Positions 5,736 through 6,679 of a stretch of DNA of 6,679 bases are shown here, in pieces. The notes beneath the pieces were generated by a model. It had not been told where the DNA came from. It worked only from the letters and a program-made list of their open reading frames with translations, and did no database searches. Numbering within the stretch: position 1 is the first letter of the stretch; the number at the start of each line of letters is the position of its first letter. Source of the stretch: Sediminispirochaeta sp. (lineage in GTDB: Bacteria > Spirochaetota > Spirochaetia > DSM-16054 > Sediminispirochaetaceae); NCBI GenBank assembly GCA_011046055.1, contig DSBN01000240.1, positions 1-6,679 of the forward strand. The letters run 5' to 3'. The position numbers were made by a program, and so were the translations under genes.

Positions 5736-6679
5736 CTATTTGGCAACCCCAGGTATCGTTCCCAAGAGCTCTGAGATGGTGTCAAAGGGTGCGCTGTCAC
5801 GGTTGAGAATCGAGTAGACCGCCTGTATTATCGGTGTCTTGAGTTTTTTCTCCTTGACTATTGTTTTGGCGTATTTGCACGCGGCGACTCCCTCCGGAAG
5901 GTAGCCGATCGAATCTATACTCTCGATCAGGTCGTCGATGTTGCGGAAAGGCTCTATCTTTCTCTCATGGATGATCTCGCGCCCGAAGCGTCGGTTGCGC
6001 CCGTAGACGCTGCGGCAGGTAACGTCGAGGTCGCCCACCGCGGCGATGGAGGTGAAGGTTTCGGGATGGGTGGAGCCGAGGGCGAAGCCGATCTGCTGAA
6101 TCTCGCTCAAACCGGCGGCCAGCAACAGGGATTCGGTGTTGTCGCCGACTATAGGGCTTATCTCTTTGAGGGCGTCCAGCATGCCGAAGGCAAGGGCGAT
6201 TACGTTCTTCACCGCTGCCGCCGTTTGTACCCCCGCCACGTCCAGGGAGGAGAAGACCAGCAGGGTCTTGCCGGAGAGCAGCTCCCGGAAACGGATGGAG
6301 TTCTTTGGGTTCTTCGACGCGCTGATCAGTCCGGTGATTTTTCCCCGAGCAACCTCTTCGGCGTGGCTGGGGCCTGAAATATAGACCATATTGTCCTTGT
6401 AGACCCCGGGGAGGTACTTTTCCGCCGCCTCTACCACGGTCAGTGGAGTCTGCCCGGTGTCTATGAAGCCTTTGGTCAGGAAACCAATGGGAATCTCGCC
6501 CTCAATAATCGATGGGGCCGTAACGATCTCTTTTATAGTCTTGAGAAAGTAGAGAGAGGGGACGGCGATAATTAAAAAATCCTTCTCCTCCACCAGATCA
6601 CGGAGATTAACCGAAGCTTGAATAGACGACGGGAGCTGGACTCCCAGAAGATAGTCACGGTTCATATGTTCTTTGTTGA
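5736..6679 (-). CDS. gpsA: NAD(P)H-dependent glycerol-3-phosphate dehydrogenase GpsA, partial (lacks N-terminus)
   Basis: GpsA reduces dihydroxyacetone phosphate to sn-glycerol 3-phosphate in the cytoplasm, supplying the backbone of membrane phospholipids. The frame stays open to the right edge; the residues before the internal Met at 6665 read NKEH and continue into MNRDYLLGVQLP, the usual sequence after the first beta strands of the family. That Met is therefore not the start, and the N-terminal GxGxxG nucleotide-binding loop (some 30-40 residues) lies beyond the window. Visible motifs are FLTKGF, the SGPSHAEEVARG loop, AAVKNVIALAFG with the catalytic lysine, DNTESLLLAAGLSE and AVGDLDVTCRSVYGRNRRFG, the substrate and cofactor region. 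About 314 residues are present, so the full protein would have a normal length near 340-350. The TAG stop is 17 bases before the HPt start, so gpsA heads or lies within the transcript of the two signalling genes. Its promoter is off the window. Confidence 0.96.
   Translation of the reverse strand, partial: NKEHMNRDYLLGVQLPSSIQASVNLRDLVEEKDFLIIAVPSLYFLKTIKEIVTAPSIIEGEIPIGFLTKGFIDTGQTPLTVVEAAEKYLPGVYKDNMVYISGPSHAEEVARGKITGLISASKNPKNSIRFRELLSGKTLLVFSSLDVAGVQTAAAVKNVIALAFGMLDALKEISPIVGDNTESLLLAAGLSEIQQIGFALGSTHPETFTSIAAVGDLDVTCRSVYGRNRRFGREIIHERKIEPFRNIDDLIESIDSIGYLPEGVAACKYAKTIVKEKKLKTPIIQAVYSILNRDSAPFDTISELLGTIPGVAK

Noticed and set aside
6663..6665. ATG at 6665 as the true start of gpsA
   Set aside because: The frame is open to the window edge, the residues before it fit the family, and starting here would remove the nucleotide-binding GxGxxG loop.

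Overview
The window is ordinary-density bacterial DNA with six protein-coding genes, two of them cut by the window edges. From left to right: argJ (partial) and argC on the minus strand; a 197-base divergent control region; a fused folate gene (dihydropteroate synthase followed by HPPK) on the plus strand; then a minus-strand run of gpsA (partial), a small HPt phosphotransfer protein and a seven-transmembrane sensor histidine kinase, which meets the folate gene tail to tail. No tRNA, rRNA, CRISPR array, insertion sequence or long repeat was recognised.

The organism is a bacterium of moderate to fairly high GC content, with strong AGGAGG-type Shine-Dalgarno sites and sigma70-like promoters. 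The synthase half of the folate protein resembles Bacillus/Clostridium-type enzymes (INDVWG, AMHNQ and GTSRKS segments). A gpsA gene next to an HPt protein and a multi-TM/PAS kinase would also fit a free-living spirochaete. I cannot settle the phylum from this sequence and would only guess Spirochaetota or Bacillota.

The arginine side is the best-explained regulatory story. argC and argJ encode adjacent steps of the acetylated ornithine/arginine pathway and form an operon with a 39-base gap. Upstream of argC lie two 14-bp near-palindromes of the form TGTATA(A/T)4ACA-like, 21 bp apart from start to start. That is the spacing of the paired ARG boxes bound by the ArgR/AhrC repressor, and they overlap a plausible argC promoter. 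The divergent folate gene has its own near-consensus promoter about 50 bp away and starts most plausibly at a TTG codon.

The right half is a signalling operon attached to phospholipid synthesis: gpsA makes sn-glycerol 3-phosphate, followed 17 bases later by the HPt gene. The HPt gene is followed, in the same reading frame and only three codons after its TAG stop, by the kinase. Neither signalling protein contains a receiver domain, so the phosphorelay must be completed by a receiver encoded elsewhere. I found no wholly new system. The features most worth a second look are the reversed FolP-FolK fusion, the in-frame HPt/kinase junction, and the ARG-box pair.
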